A stretch of DNA of 64,000 nt from Qipengyuania oceanensis (GCF_009827535.1 NZ_WTYN01000001.1:310001-374000); one strand, 5' to 3'; positions 18,052 through 28,129 are shown, numbered from the stretch's first letter. The notes: a model not told the origin generated them from the sequence alone. Numbers and translations are program-made.

Positions 18052-19596
18052 GTGTCCAATTTCCGCCACGCCCTCAACACCAGGCGCGATGCCGATTTCT
18101 CTGCCTGGTATCAGGAAGTCATCTCCGCTGCCGACATGGCCGAGGAATCGGGTGTGCGCGGCTGCATGGTCATCAAGCCGTGGGGCTATGGTATCTGGGA
18201 AAGATTCCAGCGTCTTATGGATGACCGTATCAAGGCGGCAGGCGTCCAGAACTGCTACTTCCCGATCTTCATTCCGCTGGCGAATTTCGAACGCGAGGCA
18301 AGCCACGTCGATGGCTTCGCGAAGGAAATGGCCGTCGTCACCCACCATCGGCTGATTTCTGATGGCAAGGGCGGGCTCATTCCCGATCCCGAGGCCAAGC
18401 TGGAAGAGCCGCTGGTCGTTCGCCCGACCTCGGAGACAATCATCGGCGATGCCATGGCGCGCTGGGTGCAGAGCTGGCGGGACCTTCCGCTGCTGACCAA
18501 CCAGTGGGCCAATGTCGTGCGCTGGGAAATGCGCACGCGCATGTTCCTGCGGACCAGCGAGTTCCTCTGGCAGGAAGGGCACACCGCCCACGAGAACCGC
18601 GATCAGGCCATGGAAGAGACGCTGCGCGCGCTCGAGATGTATCGCGCGAGCGCGGAAGAGGATCTCGCCTTGCCGGTCATCACCGGAGAGAAGCCGGAGA
18701 ACGAACGTTTCCCGGGTGCGGTCGGCACGTGGTCGATCGAGGCGATGATGCAGGACGGAAAGGCCTTGCAGGCCGGGACCTCGCACTATCTCGGCACCAA
18801 TTTCGCCAAGGCGGCGGGCATCAAGTACCAGGATCGCGACGGAGCCGAGCAGTTCGCCCACACGACCAGCTGGGGCGTATCGACGCGCCTCATCGGCGGT
18901 ATCATCATGACCCATGGCGACGATGACGGACTGCGCGTGCCGCCCAAGGTCGCTCCCTACCAGGTCGTCATCCTGCCGATGCTGCGCGACCAGCCCGAGG
19001 ACGAGGCACTGCTCGCTTACTGCGAGGAGATGCGCGCTGGCCTTGCGGCGCAAGTCGCACTGGGCGAACCGGTCCGGGTCCTGCTCGACAAGCGGCCCGG
19101 CAAGGCTGCCGGCAAACGCTGGGATTGGGTGCGCAAGGGCGCGCCGCTGATCGTCGAGGTCGGCCCGCGCGACATGGAGGGCGGCAAGGTCGCCCTGCTG
19201 CGCCGCGATCGCCTGTGGAACATGGACAACGGCAAGCCCAACTTCGATTTCACTCCCAGGGATGCCTTCGTCGAGAAGGCTGCGGCCTTGCTCGAGGAAA
19301 TCCAGCGGGGGCTGTTCGACGAGGCACGCAAACGGCGCGACGAAAATATCGTCCGAGGTGTCACCTCGATGGAGCAGGTCTCGGAATTCTACAGCAGCGG
19401 TGCGAAATATCCGGGCTGGATCGAGGTGCAGTGGGCCAAGCCGACCGGTGCCGCGCTCGACGCGGTGGTCGAGCAACTCAAGACGCACAAACTGACCATC
19501 CGCAACGTGCCGATGGATGCACAGCCTGCCGACGGCAATTGCATCTTCACCGGAGAGCCCGCAGTCGAGCGGATCCTGATCGCGCGGGCTTACTGA
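18052..19596 (+). CDS. proS: Prolyl-tRNA synthetase (short, alphaproteobacterial type)
   Basis: 514 residues from GTG at 18052. Class II motifs: FPIFIPLANFEREASHVDGF (motif 1 region), WEMRTRMFLRTSEFLWQEGH (motif 2) and GVSTRLIGGIIMTHGDDDG (motif 3). The C-terminal anticodon-binding domain follows (VAPYQVVILPML). There is no ~180-residue editing insert between motifs 2 and 3, unlike E. coli ProRS, so editing of Ala-tRNA(Pro) would need a separate protein. The rnr gene starts 1 nt after the stop. Confidence 0.95.
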   Translation: MSNFRHALNTRRDADFSAWYQEVISAADMAEESGVRGCMVIKPWGYGIWERFQRLMDDRIKAAGVQNCYFPIFIPLANFEREASHVDGFAKEMAVVTHHRLISDGKGGLIPDPEAKLEEPLVVRPTSETIIGDAMARWVQSWRDLPLLTNQWANVVRWEMRTRMFLRTSEFLWQEGHTAHENRDQAMEETLRALEMYRASAEEDLALPVITGEKPENERFPGAVGTWSIEAMMQDGKALQAGTSHYLGTNFAKAAGIKYQDRDGAEQFAHTTSWGVSTRLIGGIIMTHGDDDGLRVPPKVAPYQVVILPMLRDQPEDEALLAYCEEMRAGLAAQVALGEPVRVLLDKRPGKAAGKRWDWVRKGAPLIVEVGPRDMEGGKVALLRRDRLWNMDNGKPNFDFTPRDAFVEKAAALLEEIQRGLFDEARKRRDENIVRGVTSMEQVSEFYSSGAKYPGWIEVQWAKPTGAALDAVVEQLKTHKLTIRNVPMDAQPADGNCIFTGEPAVERILIARAY

Positions 19597-19597
19597 T

Positions 19598-21907
19598 TTG
19601 GCCAAACGTCAAATGCCCAGACAGGCCGGTATGCCGAGCCGCGAGCAGATACTGGAGTTTCTCCAGACGTCCGATACGGTTGCCGGAAAGCGGGAGATCG
19701 CCAAGGCGTTCGGCCTGAAGGGCCAGGAAAAGATCGCGCTGAAGAAGTTGCTGAAGGATATGGCCGAGGAAGGCCTGATCGACGGGAAGCGCACGGCATA
19801 TCACCGGATGGGCGGTGTGCCGAAAGTCACCGTGCTGCGGGTGGAGGAGATCGAGGACGGCAGGCCGGTCGCGGTCCCCGAAAACTGGGATTCGGAAGCC
19901 GGCGGCAAGCCCCCCCGCATCGTGCTCAAGGAGCAGAAGAAAGGCGCGGCCCTCAAGCGCGGTGACCGCGTACTGACGCGCACCGAGGATACGCAGAACG
20001 GGTGGGTCGGCTATCCGATCAAAAAGCTTCCTTCCCGCACCGAGGGGCTGATGGGCATCGTCGAGTTCGACGGCGCCGGCAAGCCCTGGCTGGCGCCGAT
20101 CGAAAAAAGCGTGCGCCAGTCCTCGCCGATCAGCGATGTCGGCGGGGCGGAGGCAGGCCAACTGGTGATAGCAGAGCGGGCAGGGCGATCTCCGCGTGCC
20201 GGGGTGAAAGTCGTCGAGGTCGTCGGTGACCCGCTGGCACCCAAGAGCTTCAGCCTGATCGCCATCGCCAAGCACGGCATTCCGCACGTCTTTCCCGAAG
20301 CTGCGATCGAGGAAGCGCAGGCGGCGACCGAGCTGGCGCTGTCTCCCGACCACCGCGAGGACCTGCGGGCAGTGCCGATCGTCGCGATCGATCCGGCCGA
20401 TGCGCGCGATCACGACGATGCGATCTGGGCCGAGCCCGATCCGGACAACGAGGGCGGCTTTCGCGCGATCGTCGCCATTGCCGACGTCAGCTATTACGTC
20501 CGGCCCGGAAGCGCGCTCGACAAGGAAGCGCGCAAGCGCGGCAACTCGGTCTACTTCCCCGACCGGGTCGTACCGATGCTGCCGGAAGTGCTCAGCGCGG
20601 ACGTCTGCTCGCTACGACAGGACGAGGATCGCGCGGCGATGGCCTGCCACCTGCGCATATCGGCCGGCGGCAAGGTAACCAGCCACCGTTTCACCCGCGC
20701 GATCGTGCGGATCACGCACAACATAGCCTACGAGGATGCGCAGGCAGCGATCGACGGCGACGATGCGCCACAGCATCTCCAGCATCTCTGGCAAGCATGG
20801 AAGCTGCTCGCCAAGGCCCGCGCCGAACGCGACCCGCTCGAACTCGAATTGCCAGAGCGCCAGGTCAGGCTGAACGATCAGGGCAAGATCGAGGAGATCG
20901 CCATTCGCGAGCGGCTCGACGCGCACCGGGTGGTTGAGGATTTCATGATTGCTGCCAATGTCGCGGCGGCCAAGGCGCTCGAAGCGAAGACCGCTCCGGT
21001 GGTCTACCGGGTGCACGAGACACCGAGCCGTGAGAAGCTGATCGCGCTGCGCGATTATCTCGGCACCATGGATCGCACGCTGGCGCTTGGGCAGGTGGTG
21101 ACGCCCGGCCTGTTCAACCGGATGCTCAAGGACATTTCCGACGAAGCGGAAAAGGCGCTGGTGATGGAGGCGGTGCTGCGCAGCCAGATGCAGGCCTATT
21201 ACGGCCCGGCCAATGCTGGCCATTTCGGCCTCGCGCTCGGCTCCTATGCACACTTCACCTCGCCGATCCGTCGCTATGCCGACCTGCTGGTCCACCGCGC
21301 GCTGGTCGACGCCTACAAGCTCGAACAGCCTGCTCCGCCCAGAAAGCTCGATTTGCCGGAGGGCACCGGCCTCGCGGATCGGGACAAGGCCAACCTGCAG
21401 GGCATAACCGATGCCATCAGCCAGACAGAACGACGCGCGATGGAGGCCGAGCGAGATACCATCGACCGCTACATGGCTGCCTGGCTGTCGAGCCGCGTGG
21501 GAGAAACCTTCAAGACGCGGATCACCGGTGTGCAGAGCTTCGGGTTCTTCGCCACGATCGTGGGAATGGGCGGCGACGGGCTTGTGCCGGTATCCTCGCT
21601 CGGGCGCGAATACTTCCGCTACGACGAGAAAGCGCAGGCGCTGATCGGCGAGAACAGCGGCACGACCTACGCCAGCGGCGACGTGCTCGAATTGAAACTG
21701 GCCGAAGCCAATGCGCTGACGGGCGCGCTCAAGTTCGAGGTTCCGGGCAGCGAGGGCCAATCGATCGAGCCACGGGGCAAGCGGCCACTCGCAAAGAAAA
21801 CGGGGACTGCAAAGCATGCGCCGAAACACACGCAGGGCAAGCGCGGCCGGCCTGGAAACATCCGGCACCAGGGGCGCAAACAGGGTGGCGGAAAGAAGAA
21901 GCGCTAG
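19598..21907 (+). CDS. rnr: Ribonuclease R
   Basis: 769 residues from TTG at 19598, 1 nt after proS; an ATG five codons later is an alternative. An N-terminal winged helix (REQILEFLQTSDTVAGKREI) is followed by cold-shock domains, the RNB catalytic domain with the metal-binding run IDPADARDHDDAIW, and YAHFTSPIRRYADLLVHRAL. An S1 domain (GVQSFGFFATIVGMGGDGLV) and a Lys/Arg-rich tail complete it. It degrades structured RNA 3' to 5'. Confidence 0.95.
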   Translation: MAKRQMPRQAGMPSREQILEFLQTSDTVAGKREIAKAFGLKGQEKIALKKLLKDMAEEGLIDGKRTAYHRMGGVPKVTVLRVEEIEDGRPVAVPENWDSEAGGKPPRIVLKEQKKGAALKRGDRVLTRTEDTQNGWVGYPIKKLPSRTEGLMGIVEFDGAGKPWLAPIEKSVRQSSPISDVGGAEAGQLVIAERAGRSPRAGVKVVEVVGDPLAPKSFSLIAIAKHGIPHVFPEAAIEEAQAATELALSPDHREDLRAVPIVAIDPADARDHDDAIWAEPDPDNEGGFRAIVAIADVSYYVRPGSALDKEARKRGNSVYFPDRVVPMLPEVLSADVCSLRQDEDRAAMACHLRISAGGKVTSHRFTRAIVRITHNIAYEDAQAAIDGDDAPQHLQHLWQAWKLLAKARAERDPLELELPERQVRLNDQGKIEEIAIRERLDAHRVVEDFMIAANVAAAKALEAKTAPVVYRVHETPSREKLIALRDYLGTMDRTLALGQVVTPGLFNRMLKDISDEAEKALVMEAVLRSQMQAYYGPANAGHFGLALGSYAHFTSPIRRYADLLVHRALVDAYKLEQPAPPRKLDLPEGTGLADRDKANLQGITDAISQTERRAMEAERDTIDRYMAAWLSSRVGETFKTRITGVQSFGFFATIVGMGGDGLVPVSSLGREYFRYDEKAQALIGENSGTTYASGDVLELKLAEANALTGALKFEVPGSEGQSIEPRGKRPLAKKTGTAKHAPKHTQGKRGRPGNIRHQGRKQGGGKKKR

Positions 21908-21919
21908 CCGGCGAGCGTT

Positions 21920-22375
21920 TCAGGCGAGTTCGTCGATCTTCTCGTCGCTGAGGCTGCCGGGCACGATGTAGACCGGGCAGGGCAGGGCGTGCGCCCCGCT
22001 GGTGAAATGCGTGACAAGCGGTCCGGGATTGCTGTCTTCCGCGGCCGCCAGCACCAGTGCCGCGACTTCCTCGTGTTCCTCGAGATATTCGCGGACAACC
22101 GTTTGCGCGCTGCCGACCCGGACGGCGATTTGCGGCATCTTGCCACCCTCGGCAAAGATGTTGCCCGCGGCGTTGTCGGCCATCACCTCGGCCCGCTCGC
22201 GCGCCTCCTGCTCGATCGTGGCCTGCACGCCGCCGAAGGCGTTGAAGTTCTGTTGCGGCACCAGCGCGAGGATATGAAGCGATCCGCCGGTGTTGGCGGC
22301 ACGGCGCGAGGCGAAGCGCACGGCTTTGCGCGCCTCCTCCGTTTCGTCCATCACGACGAGATAAACGCGAACCAC
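21920..22375 (-). CDS. Universal stress protein (UspA-like) family protein
   Basis: 151 residues with the Usp fold pattern: VRVYLVVMDETEEARKAVRF at the start, SLHILALVPQ, VVREYLEEHEEVAALVLAAA and the C-terminal strand LPCPVYIVPG. The usual ATP-binding motif G-x2-G-x9-G-S/T is not evident (the region reads SNPGPLVTHFTSGAHALPCP), so it probably belongs to the non-ATP-binding class. It converges with rnr (12 nt) and is divergent from pdhC. Confidence 0.78.
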   Translation of the reverse strand: MVRVYLVVMDETEEARKAVRFASRRAANTGGSLHILALVPQQNFNAFGGVQATIEQEARERAEVMADNAAGNIFAEGGKMPQIAVRVGSAQTVVREYLEEHEEVAALVLAAAEDSNPGPLVTHFTSGAHALPCPVYIVPGSLSDEKIDELA

Positions 22376-22507
22376 GTGCCCTCCCTCGGCCGCCCAAGCG
22401 GGGCTTGTATCTGCTGAAATCTATTTTGGCGCAAGAACCTTGCCCGTGCGAACCAAATTGGCCAGAGGTGGCGCTACCCACTCCCCGGGAAGGACGTAAC
22501 GTAAACC

Positions 22508-23959
22508 ATGCCCATCGCCATCAAAATGCCCGCGCTTTCGCCCACCATGGAGGAAGGAACGCTGGCCAAGTGGCTGGTCAAGGAAGGCGATACGGTGTCC
22601 GCCGGGGACATCATGGCCGAAATCGAAACCGACAAGGCGACCATGGAATTCGAGGCGGTGGACGAGGGCACGATCGCCCAGATCCTGATCGCCGAGGGAA
22701 CCGAGGGCGTGAAGGTCGGCGAGGTCATCGCCATGCTTGCCGAAGAGGGCGAGGATCCCGCCTCCATCGATACCAAGGCTGCCGTCGATGCCGAACCGGC
22801 GGAAACGCCTAAGCCAGTCCCGTCCTCCGCGCCTGCCCCGTCGCCCGATGGCCCTGCCGCCACGCCGAGCGCGCGCAAGCTCGCGGCCGAAAAGGGTGTC
22901 GACCTTGCCTCGATTACCGGAACCGGGCCGGACGGGAAGATCACCAAGGGCGATGTCGAGGATGCGCCTGCTGGCTCGGCACCCGCCAGCACACCGGCCA
23001 CTACTCCGACCCCGTCGCCGAGCCCTGCTCCGGCATCGTCTCCCGCGCCGTCCGCTAGCGGCGATCGCGTTGTTGCCTCTCCCCTGGCCAAGCGCATTGC
23101 CGAGCAAAAGGGGCTCGACCTGACGGTGATCAACGGGTCCGGACCCAACGGCCGCATCGTCAAGGCGGACGTCGAAAACGCCGAGCCCGGCCAGGCTGCT
23201 GCCGCACCCGCACAGGCAATGGACGCACCCAAGACACCCGCCAGGACACCCGCCGAAAGCGAATTCGGCGCGCCTTACGAGGCGGAAAAGCTCAACAATG
23301 TCCGCAAGGTCATCGCGCGCCGCCTGACCGAGGCGAAGCAGACCATTCCGCACATCTACCTCACGGTCGACGTGCGCCTCGATGCGCTGCTCAAGCTGCG
23401 CGGCGAACTGAATGCCAGCCTGGAGGCCGATGGCGTGAAGCTGTCGGTCAACGACCTGCTCATCAAGGCGCTGGCCCGCGCGCTCCAGCGTGTGCCGGCG
23501 TGCAACGTCAGTTTCCAGGGCGACGAACTGCACCGTTATTCGCGGCAGGACATCTCGGTCGCGGTGGCTGCGCCTTCGGGCCTGATCACGCCGATCATCG
23601 TCGATGCCGGGCGCAAGGGCCTCGCGCAGATCAGCACCGAGATGAAGGAGCTTGCCGGCAAGGCGCGCGACGGCAAGCTGCAGCCGCATGAATATCAGGG
23701 CGGCACCGCCAGCCTCTCCAACCTCGGCATGTTCGGGGTCAAGCAGTTCGACGCGGTGATCAACCCGCCGCAGGCGATGATCCTCGCTGTCGGCGCGGGC
23801 GAGCATCGTCCGTACGTCGTGGACGGCGCTCTGCAGGTGGCGACGGTAATGAGCGCGACCGGCAGTTTCGATCACCGCGCGATCGACGGCGCCGACGGTG
23901 CACAACTGATGCAGGCGTTCCAGCAGCTGTGCGAGAACCCGATGGGGCTGGTGGTTTGA
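22508..23959 (+). CDS. pdhC: Pyruvate dehydrogenase E2, dihydrolipoyl acetyltransferase, with two subunit-binding domains
   Basis: 483 residues. One lipoyl domain (1-80) with the lipoylated K43 in [10 protein letters not shown]; a Pro/Ala linker; a first E1/E3-binding domain (about 118-153, [20 protein letters not shown]); a second linker; a second binding domain (about 188-224, [20 protein letters not shown]); then the acetyltransferase core (about 260-483) with the catalytic motif [12 protein letters not shown]. It forms the core of the pyruvate dehydrogenase complex and transfers acetyl to CoA. Two binding domains is unusual; one is standard. lpdA (E3) is 0.8 kb downstream; E1 genes are 35 kb away. 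Confidence 0.95.
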   Translation: MPIAIKMPALSPTMEEGTLAKWLVKEGDTVSAGDIMAEIETDKATMEFEAVDEGTIAQILIAEGTEGVKVGEVIAMLAEEGEDPASIDTKAAVDAEPAETPKPVPSSAPAPSPDGPAATPSARKLAAEKGVDLASITGTGPDGKITKGDVEDAPAGSAPASTPATTPTPSPSPAPASSPAPSASGDRVVASPLAKRIAEQKGLDLTVINGSGPNGRIVKADVENAEPGQAAAAPAQAMDAPKTPARTPAESEFGAPYEAEKLNNVRKVIARRLTEAKQTIPHIYLTVDVRLDALLKLRGELNASLEADGVKLSVNDLLIKALARALQRVPACNVSFQGDELHRYSRQDISVAVAAPSGLITPIIVDAGRKGLAQISTEMKELAGKARDGKLQPHEYQGGTASLSNLGMFGVKQFDAVINPPQAMILAVGAGEHRPYVVDGALQVATVMSATGSFDHRAIDGADGAQLMQAFQQLCENPMGLVV

Positions 23960-24375
23960 CCTCTCGGTCAGATATCAAGGCTTATCTACTCGCTGTAGTT
24001 TGCGCATCGGCGGCCGGAAGTATTCCGCTCACTGGATTCTTTGGAGGGTGGGACTCTTTTGCACGATTGCTCATCTCCATCTTCGCAGGAACGGTAGTTC
24101 TCATCCCCTTCGTCGCTGTTGCTGGTGTTGTAATAGGATTACCGATTGCGCTGGCCCTCCGAACGACGAATATCGATAAACCAATTTGGCTAATCATCAT
24201 CGGGACCGGGATTGGAGGTGGGATTAGCCTACTCCTTCTCGGACCGCTAAACGTCGATGGAGATACTCAGTTCTATCTCTTAGCTGGGTTGACTGGTGCT
24301 CTGCCCGGGCTTGTTGCCGCGCTCTGCTGGTCGAGACTCGCTGAAATCTCAGGTACGGATTCCAACCATGCCTGA
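23956..24375 (+). CDS. Small membrane protein of unknown function, low GC
   Basis: 139 residues from TTG at 23956, which overlaps the pdhC stop (TTGA); an in-frame GTG at 23929 inside pdhC is less likely. About four membrane segments: [60 protein letters not shown] and [20 protein letters not shown]. No family recognised. Counted on two lines, GC is about 50 percent against roughly two-thirds in neighbours, and codons such as TTA, CTA and ATA are frequent, suggesting recent acquisition. Its stop lies 8 nt inside the next gene. Confidence 0.7.
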   Translation: MTSRSDIKAYLLAVVCASAAGSIPLTGFFGGWDSFARLLISIFAGTVVLIPFVAVAGVVIGLPIALALRTTNIDKPIWLIIIGTGIGGGISLLLLGPLNVDGDTQFYLLAGLTGALPGLVAALCWSRLAEISGTDSNHA

Positions 24376-24766
24376 CCGCTCGCCCTTCATCCGCGTCACG
24401 GCTATGCCCGAACACCTCAACCCCTATGGTGGAATATTCGGCGGGTGGCTGATGAGCCAGATGGCGCTCGGCGCCGGTTCGCTTGCAAGCAGGACCGGGC
24501 AGGGCCGCGCCAATGTCGTCGCCGCGACGGATTTCGCCTTCCCGGCCGCAATGGCGCTGGGAGACGAACTCTCGGTCTATTGCGAGATCGTCCGCGAAGG
24601 GAACACGTCGATCACCATCGCCGCCGAAGGGATCGCGCGAGAGCGCAATGGCGAGACGACCATGCTGGTGTGCAAAGGCACCTTCGTCTTCGTGCTCGCC
24701 GATGATGACGGTACACCGCGCCCGGTGCGGATGGCAGCGCAGTCTGCGAACGCGATCAACGATTAG
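24368..24766 (+). CDS. Hotdog-fold acyl-CoA thioesterase (YciA/BACH-like)
   Basis: 132 residues from ATG at 24368. The start [20 protein letters not shown] and GGIFGGWLMSQMALGAGSLA match the acyl-CoA thioesterase hotdog domain, where the GGxxxGWLM helix and a nearby Asn/Asp act in thioester hydrolysis; NVVAATDFAFPAAMALGDEL continues the fold. It hydrolyses acyl-CoA to acid plus CoA; chain-length preference cannot be read. It overlaps the preceding membrane gene by 8 nt and ends 8 nt before lpdA, so it belongs to the same transcript. Confidence 0.85.
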   Translation: MPDRSPFIRVTAMPEHLNPYGGIFGGWLMSQMALGAGSLASRTGQGRANVVAATDFAFPAAMALGDELSVYCEIVREGNTSITIAAEGIARERNGETTMLVCKGTFVFVLADDDGTPRPVRMAAQSANAIND

Positions 24767-24774
24767 AGAGGCTT

Positions 24775-26190
24775 ATGGCTGACACCAATTACGACGTCAT
24801 CGTTCTGGGCAGTGGACCCGGCGGCTATGTCGCGGCGATCCGCTGCGCGCAGCTGGGGTTGAAGACCGCCATCGTCGAACGCGAACTGCTCGGCGGCATC
24901 TGTTTGAACTGGGGCTGCATCCCGACCAAGGCGCTGCTGCGTTCGGCCGAGATCCTGCACTATGCCCAGCATGCGAGCGACTACGGCCTGAAAATCGCAG
25001 GCACAATCGAGGCGGACCTCGAGGCGGTGGTGAAGCGCAGCCGCGGGGTGGCCAAGCAGCTCAACCAGGGCGTCACGCACCTGATGAAGAAGAACAAGAT
25101 CACGGTGCACATGGGCGAGGGCACGCTGACCGGCCCGACCAGCCTAACCGTGAAGGGCGAGAAGGGTGAGGAGAAGCTCACTGCCAAGCACGTGATCGTC
25201 GCCACTGGCGCCCGTGCGCGCGACCTGCCCTTCGCCAAGGCCGACGGCAAGCGCGTATGGACTTACCGCCACGCAATGACGCCCGCCGAAATGCCGAAGA
25301 AGCTGCTCGTGATCGGTTCGGGTGCGATCGGCATCGAGTTCGCCAGCTTCTACAACGACATGGGCTGTGAAGTTACCGTGGTGGAAATGCTCGACCGGAT
25401 CGTGCCGGTGGAAGACAAGGACGTTTCAGCCTTCCTCGAAAAGAGCCTGACCAAGCAGGGCATTACCATCATCACCGGTGCCGGCGTGGAGGACATCAAG
25501 TCCACCGACAAGGGCGTGACGGCCAAGATCAAGGCCAAGGACGGTAAAATCTCCGAAACCGATTTCAGCCACTGCATCGTAGCCATCGGCATCGTCCCCA
25601 ACACCGAGAACATCGGCATCGAGAAGCTGGCCGAGATGGACCGCGGTTTCATCCAGATCGACCCCTATGGCCGCACGAAGTCCAAGGGCCTCTGGGCGAT
25701 CGGAGACTGCACGCCCGGTCCGTGGCTGGCGCACAAGGCGAGCCATGAAGGCGTCACCGCTGCAGAGGCCATCGCGAAAGAGCTCGGCAACAAGGATGTG
25801 CACCCGCATCCGCTCGACCGTTCGAACATCCCGGGCTGCACCTATTGCCATCCACAGATCGCCAGCGTCGGCCTGACCGAGGAAAAGGCGAAGGAAGCCG
25901 GTTACGAGGTCAAGGCGGGCACCTTCCCCTTCATCGGCAATGGCAAGGCGATCGCGCTGGGCGAGGCGGATGGCTTCACCAAGACGGTATTCGACGCCAA
26001 GACCGGGGAACTGCTGGGCGCGCACATGGTGGGCGCGGAAGTGACCGAGATGATCCAGGGTTTCGTCGTCGGCAAGACGCTCGAGACCACGGAGGCGGAA
26101 CTGATGAACACGATTTTCCCGCACCCGACGATCTCGGAATCGATGCACGAGAGCGTTCTGGCGAGCTACGGACGCGCGCTCCACATCTGA
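24775..26190 (+). CDS. lpdA: Dihydrolipoyl dehydrogenase (E3)
   Basis: 471 residues. The FAD-binding motif is VIVLGSGPGGYVAAIRCAQL; the redox disulfide is C43/C48 in GGICLNWGCIPTKALL; the NAD-binding motif is VIGSGAIGIEFASFYNDMG; the C-terminal catalytic pair is in FPHPTISESMHESV. It reoxidises lipoamide of E2 and passes electrons to NAD+. Placed after pdhC and the thioesterase, it is probably the E3 of pyruvate dehydrogenase, possibly shared with other 2-oxoacid dehydrogenases. Confidence 0.97.
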   Translation: MADTNYDVIVLGSGPGGYVAAIRCAQLGLKTAIVERELLGGICLNWGCIPTKALLRSAEILHYAQHASDYGLKIAGTIEADLEAVVKRSRGVAKQLNQGVTHLMKKNKITVHMGEGTLTGPTSLTVKGEKGEEKLTAKHVIVATGARARDLPFAKADGKRVWTYRHAMTPAEMPKKLLVIGSGAIGIEFASFYNDMGCEVTVVEMLDRIVPVEDKDVSAFLEKSLTKQGITIITGAGVEDIKSTDKGVTAKIKAKDGKISETDFSHCIVAIGIVPNTENIGIEKLAEMDRGFIQIDPYGRTKSKGLWAIGDCTPGPWLAHKASHEGVTAAEAIAKELGNKDVHPHPLDRSNIPGCTYCHPQIASVGLTEEKAKEAGYEVKAGTFPFIGNGKAIALGEADGFTKTVFDAKTGELLGAHMVGAEVTEMIQGFVVGKTLETTEAELMNTIFPHPTISESMHESVLASYGRALHI

Positions 26191-26215
26191 CCGCAAACGT
26201 ATATAGGGGAGGGCG

Positions 26216-28072
26216 ATGACCGGTTTCCTGATCCTCGCCTTCCTGATCCTCGTCGCCGGGGTCGTCGCGGTCCCGCTGGCGAGCCGTTTCGGCCTGGGAT
26301 CGGTGCTCGGCTATTTGCTGGCCGGCATGGCGATCAGCCCGCTGCTCGGCGCGTTGCGGGTCGATGTCGAGGCATTGCAGGTGTTCGCCGAGTTCGGTGT
26401 CGTGATGATGCTGTTCATCATCGGCCTCGAGATCGAGCCCAAGCGATTGTGGGACATGCGCGGCAAGCTGCTCGGCCTCGGCGGCGGACAGGTACTGTTG
26501 ACCACGGCGCTGATCTTCGGGATCGGCCTCCTTGCCGACAATCCCTGGCAGACGTCGCTGGCAATCGGCATGGTCCTGGCGCTTTCGTCGACCGCCATCA
26601 TCGTCCAGACGCTGACCGAAAAGAACCTGCTCAGGAGCGAGGGCGGGGAGGCCAGCTTCTCGGTGCTGCTGGTGCAGGACATCGCGGTGATCCCGATCCT
26701 GGCACTGATCCCCCTGCTGGCCTTGCCCGAACTCGTCGGTGGCGGCGCAGGTCACGCAGCCGAGGGCGCGCATGGAGGTCTCGACCTCACCGAACACATG
26801 AGCGGGTGGCTGGCCGCCATCGTCCGGATTGCCGCCGTTGCAGCGGTCGTCGCCATCGGCATCTACGCCATACGCCCGCTGTTCCGCTACATCGCGGCAG
26901 CGAACCTGCGCGAGCTTTTCACGGCCGCAGCATTGGTGGTGGTGATCGGCATCGCCTTGCTGATGAGCCTCGTCGGCCTGTCTCCGGCGCTCGGCGCGTT
27001 CATCGCGGGCGTCGTGCTGGCGACGAGCGAATACCGGCACGAACTCGAAAGCGACATCAATCCGTTCAAGGGGCTGTTGCTCGGCCTGTTCTTCATCACC
27101 GTCGGCGCCGGGATCGATTTCGCGCTCGCGGCCGAGGTCTGGCAGGACGTGGTGTTCTGGGCGGCAGTCACCATCGCGGCCAAGTTCGCGGTGCTGCTGG
27201 CCGTCGGATGGTTCTACGGCCTGCGCCGCCAGGCACTCTGGCTCTTCGCTCTCAGTCTTCCGCAGGCGGGCGAGTTCGCATTCGTCCTCATTTCCTTCGC
27301 CGTGGCCAATGCCGTGTTCGAGCAGCAGATGGCGGACCTGCTGCTGCTCATCGTGGCGCTGACGATGCTCGCGACCCCGCTGCTGTTCATTCTCTACGAC
27401 AAGGTCATTGCCCGCGCCCTGTGCGAGGGAGAAGCGCGCGAGGCCGACGTCATCGAGGAAGAAAATCCCGTGATCATCGCCGGTCGCGGCCGCGTGGGCG
27501 GCATAGTCGACCGGATGCTGCAGGCTGCGGGCCATTCCACCACGGTGATCGATTACGACAGCAAGCAGCTGGAAATCGTCCGCAAGTTCGGGTTCCGGAC
27601 CTATTTCGGCGATGCGACAAGGCCCGACCTGCTGGCATCGGCGGGCATCCACAAGGCGAAGCTGCTGGTCGTCGCACTCGACGAGCGCGAGCAGATCGAT
27701 CGGCTCGTCCAGTATGCGGTCAAGCACTACCCCGATCTCCACGTCACCGCCCGCGCGATCGACCGGAACCACGTGTACGAGCTCTGGGCATATGGTTGCC
27801 GCGATGTCATCCGCGAAACCTATGACAGCGCGCTGCGCATGGGTCGTTCCGCGTTCGAGGCGCTGGGCATGGACCGCCAGCAGGCGCAGGCAGCGACCGA
27901 CGCGTTCGAGGAGATGGATCGCCGATCGATGCCGCAGGTCGCCAGCCTCTACCGGCTGGACATCCCCTATCATGAAAACGAGCCCCTGATGGAGAAGGTC
28001 AAGGAGTTGCGCAGCGAGTGGGATCCGATCCTGCGCGAGCAGATGGAGTACATCCTCAAGCGCGGCCGCTGA
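26216..28072 (+). CDS. Kef-type cation:proton antiporter (CPA2) with TrkA-N domain
   Basis: 618 residues. Twelve or so membrane segments (1-395) contain the CPA2 signature GLSPALGAFIAGVVLATSEY and FFITVGAGIDFAL. A Rossmann TrkA-N domain follows at about 418-535 (PVIIAGRGRVGGIVDRMLQA, then VIDYDSKQLEIVRKFGFRTY). Family members are ligand-gated K+/H+ antiporters such as KefB/KefC. Glutathione gating is not provable here, as no KefF/KefG partner gene is beside it. It lies 25 nt downstream of lpdA. Confidence 0.9.
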   Translation: MTGFLILAFLILVAGVVAVPLASRFGLGSVLGYLLAGMAISPLLGALRVDVEALQVFAEFGVVMMLFIIGLEIEPKRLWDMRGKLLGLGGGQVLLTTALIFGIGLLADNPWQTSLAIGMVLALSSTAIIVQTLTEKNLLRSEGGEASFSVLLVQDIAVIPILALIPLLALPELVGGGAGHAAEGAHGGLDLTEHMSGWLAAIVRIAAVAAVVAIGIYAIRPLFRYIAAANLRELFTAAALVVVIGIALLMSLVGLSPALGAFIAGVVLATSEYRHELESDINPFKGLLLGLFFITVGAGIDFALAAEVWQDVVFWAAVTIAAKFAVLLAVGWFYGLRRQALWLFALSLPQAGEFAFVLISFAVANAVFEQQMADLLLLIVALTMLATPLLFILYDKVIARALCEGEAREADVIEEENPVIIAGRGRVGGIVDRMLQAAGHSTTVIDYDSKQLEIVRKFGFRTYFGDATRPDLLASAGIHKAKLLVVALDEREQIDRLVQYAVKHYPDLHVTARAIDRNHVYELWAYGCRDVIRETYDSALRMGRSAFEALGMDRQQAQAATDAFEEMDRRSMPQVASLYRLDIPYHENEPLMEKVKELRSEWDPILREQMEYILKRGR

Positions 28073-28129
28073 AGCCGTTCGTCGGGCATTGGCGGTGGAT
28101 TTTCAGCCGGACGTTCCCATCTGGACGGG

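Noticed and set aside
18043-19605. 520-codon minus-strand frame across proS
   Set aside because: Exact shadow of proS with no start signal or domain.
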